A stretch of DNA of 64,000 nucleotides, from contig CAVOXF010000001.1 in assembly GCA_963700375.1 (NCBI GenBank), positions 160,633 to 224,632 on the forward strand, in the 5' to 3' direction. The DNA is from JAHEEL01 sp963700375. GTDB taxonomy: Bacteria > Actinomycetota > Acidimicrobiia > Spongiisociales > UBA5794. The notes beneath the pieces were generated by a model that made no database searches, had not been told where the DNA came from, and worked only from the letters and a program-made list of their open reading frames with translations. The translations under genes were made by a program, and so were the position numbers. Shown here piece by piece: positions 40,647 to 52,719 of the stretch (positions are counted from its first letter, which is position 1; the number at the start of each line of letters is the position of its first letter).

Positions 40647-42224
40647 CTACGAGAGCGTCGGCCCTGCGGCCACGATCTCACCGGTCACCTCTGCTGCGAA
40701 CTCCTCGAAGTTCTCGGCGAACAAGGCGGCGAGTTCCTGCGCTTTGACGTCATAGGCCTCCGGATCCGCCCACGTTGAACGCGGGTCGAGGATCTCGGAC
40801 GGGACTCCCGGGCACTCGGTCGGCACGGCGAAACCGAAGTTCGGATCGATGCAGTACTCGACGTCGTCGAGATCTCCATCGATCGCAGCCTTGATCACGG
40901 CACGTGAGTATGCGATCTTGAACCGCTCTCCAACGCCGTAGGGACCGCCGGTCCAGCCGGTGTTGACGAGCCACACGGCCACGTCGTGCTCGGCAATCTT
41001 CTCACCGAGCAGTTCGGCGTATACCGCCGGGTGCAGGGGAATGAACGGCGCACCGAAGCACGCCGAGAACGTCGCCACCGGCTCTTTGATCCCACGCTCG
41101 GTACCCGCCACCTTGGCCGTGTAGCCGGAGATGAAGTGGTACTTCGCCTGCTCGGGCGTGAGCCTGGCGATGGGAGGCAGAACGCCGAATGCGTCGGCCG
41201 TCAGCATGAAGATGTTCTTCGGATGGCCGGCCATGCTCCCCTCGACGATGTTGTCGAGGTGGGTGATCGGGTAGGCACCGCGTGTGTTCTCCGTGTCGGC
41301 CTCATCGAGGTCGAGGCGCCGGGTGTTCGGGTCGATCGTGACGTTCTCCAGGATGGTGCCGAATCGACGCGTCGTCTGGTAGATCTCCGGCTCGGCCTCA
41401 TCCGACAGGCGGATCATCTTGGCGTAGCAGCCGCCTTCGAAGTTGAAGATGCCCCGGTCGCTCCAGCCGAGTTCGTCGTCGCCGATCATGGCACGATCCC
41501 TCTCGGTCGACAGCGTGGTCTTGCCGGTTCCGGACAGGCCGAAGAACACGGCGGAGTCACCGTCGGGACCGACGTTGGCCGACGAGTGGAGGCTCAGCAC
41601 TCCCTGCAACGGCAGGAGGTAGTTCATGACCGTGAAGATCGACTTCTTGATCTCGCCTGCGTAGCTCGTGCCGCCGATGACGACCATCTTGCGACCGACG
41701 TTCAGGAGAATGAAGGCCTCGCTGCGGGTGCCCTCGAGCTCGGGGTCGGCCTCGAAGCCGGGGCAGTGCAGAACGGTCCAGTCCGGTTCGAAGTTCTCGA
41801 TGACCCCACGGTCGAACTCGCGGATGAACATGGTGCGGGCGAACAGGTTGTGCCAGGCGTGCTCGGTGATGACGCGGACCTTGATCCGGTAGTCCGGATC
41901 GGAGCCGGCGTAGCAGTCCTGGACGAAGACTTCCTTGTTCTGGAGATACGAACGGAGTCCGTAGAGGACCTTGTCGAAGTGTTCGGAGCTGAACGGCCGG
42001 TTGATCCTGCCCCACCAGATGTTGTCCCGGCTCGAAGGCTCTTCGACAACGAACTTGTCGTTGGCAGACCGTCCCGTGTACTTGCCGGTGGAAACCACGA
42101 ACGGCCCGAGGTGACCGACATGGCCTTCGTTCCTCTTGATGGCCTCTTCGTAGAGTTCCGACGTCGTGAGGTTGTGATACGTCTTGCTTACGTTCGTCAG
42201 GCCGACGGCTGATAGATCTACCAC
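40647..42224 (-). CDS. pckA: Phosphoenolpyruvate carboxykinase (ATP)
   Basis: A 525-residue gluconeogenic enzyme converting oxaloacetate and ATP to phosphoenolpyruvate. It has TGKYTGRSANDKFVVEEP, the metal/oxaloacetate region, the P-loop FFGLSGTGKTTLS near residue 230, DDELGWSD, and NTGWTGGPYGVGERFKI. These define the ATP-dependent family rather than the GTP enzyme common in actinobacteria. GTG 42224 follows CGGAG with a 7-nt gap. It is monocistronic. Confidence 0.96.
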   Translation of the reverse strand: MVDLSAVGLTNVSKTYHNLTTSELYEEAIKRNEGHVGHLGPFVVSTGKYTGRSANDKFVVEEPSSRDNIWWGRINRPFSSEHFDKVLYGLRSYLQNKEVFVQDCYAGSDPDYRIKVRVITEHAWHNLFARTMFIREFDRGVIENFEPDWTVLHCPGFEADPELEGTRSEAFILLNVGRKMVVIGGTSYAGEIKKSIFTVMNYLLPLQGVLSLHSSANVGPDGDSAVFFGLSGTGKTTLSTERDRAMIGDDELGWSDRGIFNFEGGCYAKMIRLSDEAEPEIYQTTRRFGTILENVTIDPNTRRLDLDEADTENTRGAYPITHLDNIVEGSMAGHPKNIFMLTADAFGVLPPIARLTPEQAKYHFISGYTAKVAGTERGIKEPVATFSACFGAPFIPLHPAVYAELLGEKIAEHDVAVWLVNTGWTGGPYGVGERFKIAYSRAVIKAAIDGDLDDVEYCIDPNFGFAVPTECPGVPSEILDPRSTWADPEAYDVKAQELAALFAENFEEFAAEVTGEIVAAGPTLS

Positions 42225-42421
42225 ACTGGACTCCGATCTCGGATGTGCCTGTGCTTCGCAACCAAGGCAACTCTACGCCGCCCGGTGCGCTGTCGGAAGG
42301 CGGTGCCCCGGCCGTCCACGGTCGGCCGAAATACGGGAAGGCTCGCAGGCCTCGCTGCGCCCGATACCCATTACCCACAACGATTCGCGGCGTGCCCAAC
42401 GGAATGTCTACGTCGAGCCCA

Positions 42422-43390
42422 TCACCCCCACGCGAGGCTGCTGCGGGTCCCCCAGTAGTCGTTCGGGTTCTCGGCAAGGCTCGGAACCGCTTCAAGGATG
42501 TCGGCGGGAACCGACAGGGCACGCACGTTGCTCTCGAGTTGTTCGACGGTGGCGGCACCGCTGAGCACGACGCTCGACCACGGTTGGTTGAGGCATGTCG
42601 CGATCGCAACTGAATCGAGCGACCACTCCCTTGCGATGCGGGCGACGCGTGCTGCGAGGTCGGCGTTGCGAGAAGTGAGCCGTCCGTTGGCAACCGCTTC
42701 TTTGACAATCACGCCGAGGCCTGCATCGGCGACCTCGGCGAGGGCCGGTCCGGCGGATGGTTCGAGGAGGTTCCACGTCGACTGAACCGCACCGAATACG
42801 GGACGACCACCGGAAGTGACCTCGAGCGCCCGGCGGATGGTGTCGGATTGCGCCGGACCACTTGTGGAGAGCCCGACGATCAGACCCCCGTCCCGAAGCT
42901 CTGCGAGGCGTTCGACAACCTCGGGATCGTCGAGGACACCGCTGTCGAGCGTCGCGGAATGGATCTGATACAGGCGGAGGTATCCACCGAGGAGCGCCAT
43001 GCTCTCGATGTGCTGCCGCTCGAGGTTCTCCCTCGTGTGGATCTTGACCTCGTGCACATCGGCATCGACCTGCCAGTCGGCGGTGTAGACGTATCCCCAC
43101 TTCGACCCGACCACGACGTCAGACGGTTGGACACCGCGGCTGTCGAGCCACCGAGATACGAACTCCTCGGCCCTTCCGTAGGACCGCGCCGCATCGAAGT
43201 AGGTGATGCCTGCGGCGAGGGCAGCGTCCATCACCGTACCCGCGTGGTCTTCGAGCCCGGAGGGCGAGGTGCTGCCGGTGAGGTCGTCACCGTGGCCGAG
43301 ATTGATGTATCCCGGTCGGCCGATCGCCGCCATCCCGAGACCGATCGCCGACACGCGTACACCGGAGGCGCCAAGGTTTCGATACTGCAT
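42422..43390 (-). CDS. Aldo/keto reductase
   Basis: A 322-residue TIM-barrel NADPH oxidoreductase. Catalytic residues are visible in TYFDAARSYGRAEEFVSRWL (Asp, Tyr), VVVGSKWGYVY (Lys) and YQIHSATLD (His). It belongs to the L-fucose dehydrogenase/AKR12-15-like group by the extended loop after the first strand (YINLGHGDDL). The substrate is unknown. It stands divergent from the HAD phosphatase. Confidence 0.9.
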   Translation of the reverse strand: MQYRNLGASGVRVSAIGLGMAAIGRPGYINLGHGDDLTGSTSPSGLEDHAGTVMDAALAAGITYFDAARSYGRAEEFVSRWLDSRGVQPSDVVVGSKWGYVYTADWQVDADVHEVKIHTRENLERQHIESMALLGGYLRLYQIHSATLDSGVLDDPEVVERLAELRDGGLIVGLSTSGPAQSDTIRRALEVTSGGRPVFGAVQSTWNLLEPSAGPALAEVADAGLGVIVKEAVANGRLTSRNADLAARVARIAREWSLDSVAIATCLNQPWSSVVLSGAATVEQLESNVRALSVPADILEAVPSLAENPNDYWGTRSSLAWG

Positions 43391-43458
43391 CGGCCCATCC
43401 TACGGAAACCGCCCGGGCCCGGATCCCGGCGGCCAGCAAGCATCTAGCCTGCCGGGCA

Positions 43459-44109
43459 ATGAACATCTGCCTCTTCGACCTCGACGGAACTCTCGTCGAC
43501 TCCACCAAACCGGTTCTCGCCGCTCTGAACATGGCCCTCGATGACCTCGGTCTTGAGCCTGTCACCGTCGATGACCTCTCCACCATCATCGGACCGCCGC
43601 TGCGGGCGACGTTCGTGACACTGGTCGCCGAACGCGGCGGCGACGCAGCGATGGCTGATCGGCTGCTCGACACCTATCGGGCGGAATACCGTACGACGTC
43701 TACCGAACTCGCCGCCTCCTACCAGGGGGTGCCGGAGCTCCTCGAGGACCTCCGGGACCACGCACGGCTGGGCGTCGTGACGTCGAAGCCGACCACCTAC
43801 GCCATCCCGATCCTCGACGCGCTCGGATTCTCCCCGATGATGGAAGTGATGGAGGGACCGGGTCTCAGCGAGACGGAAGCCAAGCCGGCGACGCTGGCGA
43901 GAGCGCTGGATCGCCTCAGCGTCGTCTCGGATTTCGACTCGGTCTTCATGATCGGCGACCGGTACCACGACATCGAAGCAGGCCAAAGCGCCGGTGTTCA
44001 GACGATCGGCGTGACTTGGGGATTCGGCAACCGGGCCGAACTCAGCGAAGCCGGCGCCGACCACGTGGTCGACACACCCGCCGAGATCAGCGGCATCGCC
44101 CTGGCATAG
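43459..44109 (+). CDS. HAD-family phosphatase (Gph-like)
   Basis: A 216-residue haloacid dehalogenase-type hydrolase. Motif I is FDLDGTLVDS (nucleophile Asp8-region), motif II VVTSKPTTYA, the lysine motif in SETEAKPATLARAL and motif IV MIGDRYHDIEAGQSAG. An alpha-helical cap lies between motifs I and II, as in phosphoglycolate phosphatases and pyrophosphatase PpaX. The physiological substrate is unknown. Confidence 0.9.
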   Translation: MNICLFDLDGTLVDSTKPVLAALNMALDDLGLEPVTVDDLSTIIGPPLRATFVTLVAERGGDAAMADRLLDTYRAEYRTTSTELAASYQGVPELLEDLRDHARLGVVTSKPTTYAIPILDALGFSPMMEVMEGPGLSETEAKPATLARALDRLSVVSDFDSVFMIGDRYHDIEAGQSAGVQTIGVTWGFGNRAELSEAGADHVVDTPAEISGIALA

Positions 44110-44507
44110 GCGGCGCTTGGTCGGCCTCGGACCGCCGATGAAGGAATCGGCGTGGCCCCGGCCGCCTGTGCGTTGCCCTTGATCGTCGGGTTCGTCATCC
44201 CGGCACGGCACCCGATGCCGCTCTGTGCGTCCTGTGGGTTCCTCACCACCGTGACGATCGACATGGCTGCGGTCGAGGCTGCGAGCCGATGGGCGCGCGC
44301 GTGACTCCCTCCGGCCTCGGAACCGATCGGCGGAACCCACGCAGCGGCGTGCCGGCAGTGGGCTGGAGCGCCCGCGTCGGCGCGAGGACAAGCCATCTGG
44401 CGCTGTCGTGAAGCCGACCGATCGTTCGCCCGGCCTTCCCTCCGCAACCCAACAGATTCGACACCGATCAACAAGAATGGGACACCACACCCGACAAGGA
44501 GCCCTTC
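44110..44507. other. Intergenic, no gene seen
   Basis: About 400 bp without a supported gene. The open frames here have no ribosome site, domain or family likeness. The last 25 nt hold the AAGGAG site of the next gene. Confidence 0.5.
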
Positions 44508-45449
44508 ATGGCCAGTGACCTCCACGTGGTCTTCGGGACCGGTGCCATCGGTCTCGCCGTAATCGAGGCACTCGCGGCGCGAGGAACACCCGTGCGAGCC
44601 GTGAGCCGCAGCGGACGGGGCGACGTGCCCGAAGGTGTCGAAGCGATAACCGGAGATGCGGCCGACGCAGCGTTTGCGACCGAGGCCGCCGCAGGCGCGG
44701 CGGTCGTGTATCAGTGCCTCAATCCTCCCTACACCCGGTGGCCCGAGATGTTCCCGTCGCTACAGGCAGCCGTTCTCGAAGGCACTGCCGCAGCCGGAGC
44801 GAAGTACGTTGCGATGGACAACCTCTACGCATACGGGCCTACCGGCGGCGCGCCCCTCACTGAGGACCTGCCGTACGCTGCGACCGGATCCAAGGGCAGC
44901 ACGAGAGCCAAGATGACGAGCGACGTGCTCGAAGCACACCGGTCAGGCAAGGTTCGGGTGGCCATCGGGCAGGCCTCCGACTACTTCGGCCCTCGCGGCG
45001 TGCTCACCGCGATGGGAGAGCGGGTGTTCTACCCGGCAATCGCAGGGAAGAAGGCACAGGTGATGGGGAACCCCGACCAGCCCCACAGCTATAGCTACAT
45101 CCCGGACATCGCGAGGGGCCTGGTGACGCTCGCCGATCATGACGAAGCCGACGGCGCCGCGTGGCATCTGCCCAATGCTCCGGCTGTCACAACCCGTCAG
45201 TTTGTCGACAAGATCTACGCCGCGACCGGCAACCAGCCCCAGGTTCAGGCGATGCCCCGATTCATGGTCAACGTCGTCGGACTCGTCAACGGCCAGGTTC
45301 GCGAACTCAAGGAGATGCTCTACGAGTTCGAGGAACCCTTCGTCGTGGATTCCAGCCGGTTCCAATCGACGTTCGGCGTTCATGCCACACCGCTCGACGA
45401 GTCGATCCCGGCAACGGTCGACTGGTTCCGAGACCACCCAAGGGGATAG
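44508..45449 (+). CDS. NAD(P)-binding epimerase/dehydratase-like protein
   Basis: A 313-residue extended short-chain dehydrogenase fold. The N-terminal nucleotide motif is VVFGTGAIGLAVIEALAARG (GxGxxG variant), with AKYVAMDNLYAYGP in place of the usual YxxxK active site and QPHSYSYIPDIARGLVTLADH downstream. The lack of a clear YxxxK leaves catalysis uncertain; it resembles atypical NAD-dependent epimerases. AAGGAG precedes the ATG. Confidence 0.85.
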   Translation: MASDLHVVFGTGAIGLAVIEALAARGTPVRAVSRSGRGDVPEGVEAITGDAADAAFATEAAAGAAVVYQCLNPPYTRWPEMFPSLQAAVLEGTAAAGAKYVAMDNLYAYGPTGGAPLTEDLPYAATGSKGSTRAKMTSDVLEAHRSGKVRVAIGQASDYFGPRGVLTAMGERVFYPAIAGKKAQVMGNPDQPHSYSYIPDIARGLVTLADHDEADGAAWHLPNAPAVTTRQFVDKIYAATGNQPQVQAMPRFMVNVVGLVNGQVRELKEMLYEFEEPFVVDSSRFQSTFGVHATPLDESIPATVDWFRDHPRG

Positions 45450-45544
45450 GCGGCGGCTGACGGGACTGTGACGGGTACGCGCTAGCGTTCCTCTGTCGGC
45501 GCCCGCGGCGCGTCGCTGCCGCCCTTCCGATAGGAGGCAACCCT

Positions 45545-45979
45545 ATGAACTGGCGAAGATGGTTGATGTGGGGCCTCGTCGGCCTGCTCGGAGTCCTGGT
45601 CATCATCCAATTCGTGCCCTACGGGCGGGCTCACGACAATCCGCCGGTGATCGCAGAACCCGCCTGGGACACGACGACTACCCGTGATCTGGTGGAGCGC
45701 GCTTGCTATGACTGCCATAGCTACGAGACCGATTGGCCTTGGTATTCATATGTCGCCCCGATCTCCTGGTTGACCCAGCGCGACGTGGAAGAGGGTCGCG
45801 GGAGACTCAATTTCTCCAATTGGGGACCGGGCACCGGCGTCAGCGGGGAGATCACCGGAGTGGTGCGAGAGGGCGAGATGCCGCCGGTCTACTACACGTG
45901 GATGCACCCGTCGGCGCGGCTCAGCGATACCGAGCGAGACCAGCTCATCCAAGGACTTGAGACGACATTGGCAGGTTAA
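45545..45979 (+). CDS. Membrane-anchored haem-binding (cytochrome c-like) domain protein
   Basis: A 144-residue protein with one N-terminal membrane helix (residues 8-23) and an extracytoplasmic haem-binding domain. The haem attachment motif is C54-YD-C57-H58, followed by WPWYSYVAPISWL and a distal Met/His region near GEMPPVYYTWMHPSARLS. This corresponds to the small haem-binding domain family often found with c-type cytochrome systems. The GGAGG site is strong. No cytochrome maturation genes are adjacent. Confidence 0.88.
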   Translation: MNWRRWLMWGLVGLLGVLVIIQFVPYGRAHDNPPVIAEPAWDTTTTRDLVERACYDCHSYETDWPWYSYVAPISWLTQRDVEEGRGRLNFSNWGPGTGVSGEITGVVREGEMPPVYYTWMHPSARLSDTERDQLIQGLETTLAG

Positions 45980-46166
45980 TGACGCCGGCCGGCGCAAACC
46001 TGCCAACCGGGTACCAGCATCGTGGACGGCACCGTGACGAACCCGTCCGGAGTTTCAGGATCCCCTGCGCTGCGTCGACGATCGCCCGAATTGGCCATAC
46101 TTGGATGGCTCGATGGTCCGCCTGCAAGCCATTGCGGAATCGAAAGCCCGTCTGAGGAGTGCCCGG

Positions 46167-46904
46167 ATGCGCCGGAATCGATCTGACACCCGCAACCCAC
46201 CGTTCCCCACCGAATGGCGGGACCTGCTTGCGCGTCAGCTCACATGGTGGCCGCTTCCGGTTGCCGAGCAGCACGCCGTGCTCGAGCAACTCGTCATGGG
46301 CTTCCTCGCATCCAAGCGCTTTGAAGCAGCGAGAGGGTTCACCCTGTCGGACGACATCAGAGTCACGATTGCAGCAGACGCGTGCCTGCTGGTCGTCGGC
46401 CTCGACCTCGGCTGGTATCGCGACGTGACCACGGTCATCGTGTACCCCTCGGTTGCCGTCCGTTCTGGGAAGCGGCGCCTCGATGGCGGGATCGAGAGCG
46501 AGGGCCCGACCTCCCTGGCGGGAGAAGCGATGCTCCACGGCCCGATCATGATCGCATGGGACCAGGCCGTCGGAGCCGCACGGCACCCTGAGCGCGGGCA
46601 CAACGTGGTGTTCCATGAGTTCGCCCACAAGCTCGACATGGCCGACGGCGCCGCAAGCGGTGTCCCACGCATGCCGAACCCGGATGCATACCGGCGATGG
46701 GAAAGCGTAATGGGTGCCGCGCTCGCGGATCTACGCGAGGGGCTGCCTCGTTTCATCGATAGCTACGGCGCCACCGGCCCAGGGGAGCTCTTCGCCGTCG
46801 TGACCGAGGCGTTCTTCGAGATCCCGAAAGAACAGCGAGAGCGGGAGCCGGAGATCTACTCCCTGTTGAGTGCCTTCTACCGTCAGGATCCGGCGAGCTG
46901 GTGA
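46167..46904 (+). CDS. mtfA: MtfA-family zinc metallopeptidase
   Basis: A 245-residue protein of the MtfA/M90 family, which includes the enterobacterial peptidase linked to Mlc and glucose uptake. The zinc motif H150-EFA-H154 is in VVFHEFAHKLDMADG, with the distal ligand near GELFAVVTEAFFE. The family start FPxEWRxLLxRxxxxWxxLP is seen at residues 12-31. ATG 46167 is supported by GAGGAG 7 nt upstream; an ATG at 46113 is also in frame. The regulatory partner in actinobacteria is unknown. Confidence 0.88.
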   Translation: MRRNRSDTRNPPFPTEWRDLLARQLTWWPLPVAEQHAVLEQLVMGFLASKRFEAARGFTLSDDIRVTIAADACLLVVGLDLGWYRDVTTVIVYPSVAVRSGKRRLDGGIESEGPTSLAGEAMLHGPIMIAWDQAVGAARHPERGHNVVFHEFAHKLDMADGAASGVPRMPNPDAYRRWESVMGAALADLREGLPRFIDSYGATGPGELFAVVTEAFFEIPKEQREREPEIYSLLSAFYRQDPASW

Positions 46905-47390
46905 GGCCGGCCAGGGAGACCCACTCGGATTGCCCGCGGCGTAGTGATCGGCGGTCGGCGGGCACACCATCGAGAGGAAGAAGGACGGGACGCGGCACCC
47001 AGGAGGTCGAAGAAGCCGGAGGTCTGGTCGGCTGGCGGGCACACGTCCGCGCGAGCGTCAATAGACTCGACCTGCGTGGTACGACAGCGGCCGAGGACGG
47101 TCGTGTTCGTGAAAGTGGTTGACTCCAATCACCGAGCAGAGAGGGCCAGATCGCGTGACAAGAGACTCCGCTGGTTGGCCTGGGATCGAACCACGTTGGA
47201 CGTCGGGCTCCAGTCAGGGGGTCGGTTCGGGCGCGTCGGATGCCAGTCGAGTCGGGTTCACGTTGGGTCGCGAGATGCGCAACGGCATCTTCTCGCCACG
47301 CACGGACCAGCCCTGGGGCGCGCGAGCCTCGGTGGTTCGTGGCCGGTCCGGTGATCTGATCCGCATCGACCGGCCACCCGCCGCGTAGCC
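46905..47390. other. Intergenic with a tRNA-like 3' fragment
   Basis: About 490 bp with no supported gene. On the minus strand 47195-47174 reads ACGTGGTTCGATCCCAGGCCA, which looks like a tRNA T-arm and 3' end. T-stem pairing is 4 of 5 bp. No 5' half is found, so this is at most a remnant. Confidence 0.3.
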
Positions 47391-49736
<2,346 letters not shown>

Positions 49737-50190
49737 ACCGCCTCACCCGGACCGGTCTCGTCAACCGGAGACATGTGTTCGCCGCCTCACGAACGTCGTC
49801 GAGTCCCCACGACATTTGGGTTATGAGCCCGCGCCTGTGACGCAAGCTGTGACTGCGATCTCTTCGAATCCCTCGGTCTTCTGCGTCTCAGCTTCACTCA
49901 GCGACCGTCAGCAGTTCCCAAGGTTTGACAACATCGGGCGGACCAGAGGCAAACCGGGTCTCGCGAGAAGCGACTAGCGGGAAGTGGGGATCAGCGATCG
50001 GGCCGGATGACTCAACGGTCGCGCCGAGGAGGTTGGGGATCTGCCCGAGCAGGATCGAGATGTTCCGTCGTCCCGCTGCGTCGACGATCGCCGATCTCTC
50101 CGCATCACCATCGTCGAGATGGATACACCCGGTTCGAAGTCGCCCACGGGAACGACGGACCGACCGGACGATCGATCGGTCCTCGGAGGA
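49737..50190. other. Intergenic with a tRNA-Met-like fragment
   Basis: About 450 bp without a supported gene. The minus strand at 49836-49800 contains GCGGGCTCATAACCCAAATG then TCGTGGGGACTCGACGA, close to the anticodon arm and part of the T-arm of an elongator tRNA-Met, but without a matching 5' half or acceptor stem. It is probably a remnant. Confidence 0.3.
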
Positions 50191-50940
50191 TCAGAAACTC
50201 GGAGGTTCGCCGAATCGGTCGAATCCGTACGGGAGTTCGAGGCTGTTGTCGGCGAGCAGGTCCGGGTCTTCGAGGAGGTCACCGGTGGGCACGTCGGCCA
50301 CCACCCGGCCCCCGTTCATGATCACGGACCGAGAACAGAGCTCGAGCGCAAGCGGCAGGTCGTGGGTGATGACGAGCTGCGTCATCGACAGGTCGGCGAG
50401 GGTCAGAATCAGCTCGCGCCGCCCGGCGGAGTCGAGGCCGGAGGTCGGCTCGTCGAACACGAGCACCTCGGGCTCCATCGACAGCACGGTCGCCAGAGCG
50501 GCCCGGCGCTTCTCGCCGCCGCTGAGGTGGTGGGGAGCACGATCGGCGAACTCACCCCCGGAGACCACCTCGAGCGCCGCGTCGACCCGCAGGTCCAGCG
50601 CCTCACCCTCCAAGCCGAGGTTCGCCGGACCGAAGGCCACGTCCTCGCGCACGGTGGGCATGAACAGCTGGTCGTTGGGGTCCTGGAATACCAAACCAAC
50701 CATCCGGCGCACCTCGCGGTAGTGGTCCTCCACGACGGGAACGCCGGATACCGTGATGGTCCCGGCTCGTGGCTGGAGGATCCCGTTGAGGTGAAGTGCG
50801 AGGGTCGTCTTCCCCGCACCGTTCGGGCCGAGGATCGCGACACGCTCACCGGCTCCGATCTCTAGATCCACCCCGTGAAGCACCTTCCGGCCGTCCGGGT
50901 AGCTGAACTCGACGCCGCGGATGTCGATGATGCCGTTCAT
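50191..50940 (-). CDS. cbiO: ECF-type nickel/cobalt importer ATPase
   Basis: A 249-residue ATPase of the CbiO/NikO family. It has Walker A GPNGAGKTT, VFQDPNDQLFMPTVREDVAFGP (the ECF ATPase hallmark), signature HLSGGEKRRAALATVL, Walker B VLVFDEPTSGLD and H-loop LVITHDLPLA. The ATG at 50940 overlaps the cbiQ stop (ATGA). It drives uptake by CbiM with CbiQ. Confidence 0.92.
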   Translation of the reverse strand: MNGIIDIRGVEFSYPDGRKVLHGVDLEIGAGERVAILGPNGAGKTTLALHLNGILQPRAGTITVSGVPVVEDHYREVRRMVGLVFQDPNDQLFMPTVREDVAFGPANLGLEGEALDLRVDAALEVVSGGEFADRAPHHLSGGEKRRAALATVLSMEPEVLVFDEPTSGLDSAGRRELILTLADLSMTQLVITHDLPLALELCSRSVIMNGGRVVADVPTGDLLEDPDLLADNSLELPYGFDRFGEPPSF

Positions 50941-51701
50941 GTGATGACCAGAGCGATGGTTGCGGTGCCGGCAAAGGCACCAAGGAGTACGAGGACGCGG
51001 AGCCATTGGGACCGGTCGACGGGCTCCAGGGGCGGCGTTGGCATCTCCCCGGTGAAGCCGCGGGCGAGCATGGCGGCGTGGACCCGCTCCCCCCGCTCGT
51101 AGGACCGCACGAAGAGGGCGCCAGCCGACGAGGCGATAGGACGGGCCTGGGAGATCCACCTCGGGTCGTAGCCGCGCGCTGTCATGGCGACGCGCATCCG
51201 ACCCAACTCGTCCGAGATCAGCTCGAGATACCGGATCATGAAGGTGGTGATGGAGATGAACAGCGCCGGTACCCGGAGGATGGCCAGGCCCCGGATGATG
51301 TCGGCGATCTCTGTGGTGGCGGTCAGCAGGATGCTCACGCTCGCCCCGAGCACAGCCTTGACGAGGATGTTCCAGACTCCCCACAGGCCATCGATGGACA
51401 CCGTGATCCCAAGGACCTCGGTTGTCTCACCGGTTGCGATGAACGGGATGAACAGGGAGAAGAGGACGAAGGGGGCAACCGCTAGGAGACGCACGGCGAC
51501 GAACCCCGGCCGAATGCGGGACACCGCACTGAGGCCGACGATGACGACGGCGTAGACCCCGAAGGCCCACACGGCCTCTCTCGGAGTGATGGCGATCGAC
51601 ACCACCATGCCCAGAGCCGCAACCAGTTTCGCTTGGGGCGCCATCCGATGGACGACGCTGTGCTCGTGGACATAGAGGGCGTGGCTGTGACCGGCGCCCA
51701 T
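50937..51701 (-). CDS. cbiQ: ECF transporter transmembrane protein CbiQ
   Basis: A 254-residue coupling protein with about five membrane helices. It has the EcfT family's charged motifs ARGYDPRW and LARGFTGEMP (Ala-Arg-Gly type), which contact the ATPase. The His-rich start MGAGHSHALYVHEHSVVH may bind metal. It begins 4 nt after the cbiM stop, so the operon is cbiM-cbiQ-cbiO. Confidence 0.9.
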   Translation of the reverse strand: MGAGHSHALYVHEHSVVHRMAPQAKLVAALGMVVSIAITPREAVWAFGVYAVVIVGLSAVSRIRPGFVAVRLLAVAPFVLFSLFIPFIATGETTEVLGITVSIDGLWGVWNILVKAVLGASVSILLTATTEIADIIRGLAILRVPALFISITTFMIRYLELISDELGRMRVAMTARGYDPRWISQARPIASSAGALFVRSYERGERVHAAMLARGFTGEMPTPPLEPVDRSQWLRVLVLLGAFAGTATIALVIT

Positions 51702-51705
51702 CCGC

Positions 51706-52701
51706 TCAGACCGATGCGGGATCGCGGCTGCGGGTCTCCCGCACGGCGCTGAACAGCCCGTAGGCCACCAGCAGGACGACCACCGTCCCGACGATCCCGG
51801 CAACGGCGAGGCTGAGCGCCTCGTTGGAGATCCCGGACGTGGCGTAATCGGCGAAGAGCGAGTCGGCCAGGGAATGCTCCTCACCGGACTCGATGAATCC
51901 CGTGTCCTCGGCCACCTTCTCCAATCCGTCCGGGTTGTTGACGGCGAACTGACTCACCACTGCGGCGAACACCAGGGCCACGAGCATGCCGCCGATCACG
52001 AACGTCCTCGTTCCCACCTTGGACTCCGTCAGTTGGGCCTGATCCAGGTCCTGGGCCCCGTAGACGAGATCGGGACGCGACGCCAGAACCGCGCCCACGG
52101 CGAGAGCGCTGATGATGCCCTCACCGATGCCGATGAGCGCATGGACCCCGACCATCGACCCGAAGACCGTGTCGAACGCAACCGGCGCCGATGCGCCGAA
52201 CAGCCATTCGATGGAGAACGCCACGGCTGCCATCACGACCGAGGCCCACGCCGCGATGCCGGTCGCCCCGACCACGCCTCCGGCAGTCGACGGGAACACC
52301 CGACGGAGGAGCCGGAAGACAGCGTACCCACCGTAGGCGGGGACGATGGCCATGTTCAGGACGTTGTAGCCGAGCGCCGTCAAGCCACCATCAGCGAATG
52401 CGAGGGCTTGGACGACGACGACGATCGTCACGATGATCGCACCGACCGACGGACCCAGGAGGATGGCGGCGAGGGCACCGCCCAGGAGGTGTCCGGTGGT
52501 GCCGGCGACCACCGGGAAGTTGAACATCTGCGCGGCGAAGATGAATGCCGCCGTGATTCCCGCGAGCGGGATCGCCTTGTCCTTGAGCTGCTCCCGGGAC
52601 TGGCGCAGGGCGAACCCGATCACGACGAGGCTGATGATGCCGGTGACGACCGCCGTGCCGGGCTCGAGGAATCCGTCGGGTGCGTGCATCGCAACGATCA
52701 T
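51706..52701 (-). CDS. cbiM: CbiM-type nickel/cobalt substrate-specific component with C-terminal PDGLE domain
   Basis: A 331-residue membrane protein. The N-terminal MHAPDGFL carries the metal-binding His after processing. The core has GGTTGHLLGGALAAILLGP-like (VAGTTGHLLGGALAAILLGPSVGA) and about seven helices. From about residue 225 a CbiN-like segment with PDGLEKVAEDTGF and a last helix is fused. Such fusions serve nickel or cobalt. Start ATG 52701 is 18 nt from a Nur-type operator. Confidence 0.92.
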   Translation of the reverse strand: MIVAMHAPDGFLEPGTAVVTGIISLVVIGFALRQSREQLKDKAIPLAGITAAFIFAAQMFNFPVVAGTTGHLLGGALAAILLGPSVGAIIVTIVVVVQALAFADGGLTALGYNVLNMAIVPAYGGYAVFRLLRRVFPSTAGGVVGATGIAAWASVVMAAVAFSIEWLFGASAPVAFDTVFGSMVGVHALIGIGEGIISALAVGAVLASRPDLVYGAQDLDQAQLTESKVGTRTFVIGGMLVALVFAAVVSQFAVNNPDGLEKVAEDTGFIESGEEHSLADSLFADYATSGISNEALSLAVAGIVGTVVVLLVAYGLFSAVRETRSRDPASV

Positions 52702-52719
52702 CCGCCGATCGTACCGATG

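Noticed and set aside
40986..42212. 408-codon frame antisense to pckA
   Set aside because: It mirrors the conserved pckA reading frame; no ribosome site and no family likeness.
43998..44525. Minus-strand frame covering the 44110-44507 gap
   Set aside because: It overlaps the HAD gene antisense and shows no conserved motif; no start signal is seen.
46944..47354. Possible gene of 136 codons before the UvrA paralogue
   Set aside because: Arg/Ser-rich translation without family likeness; start lacks a ribosome site.
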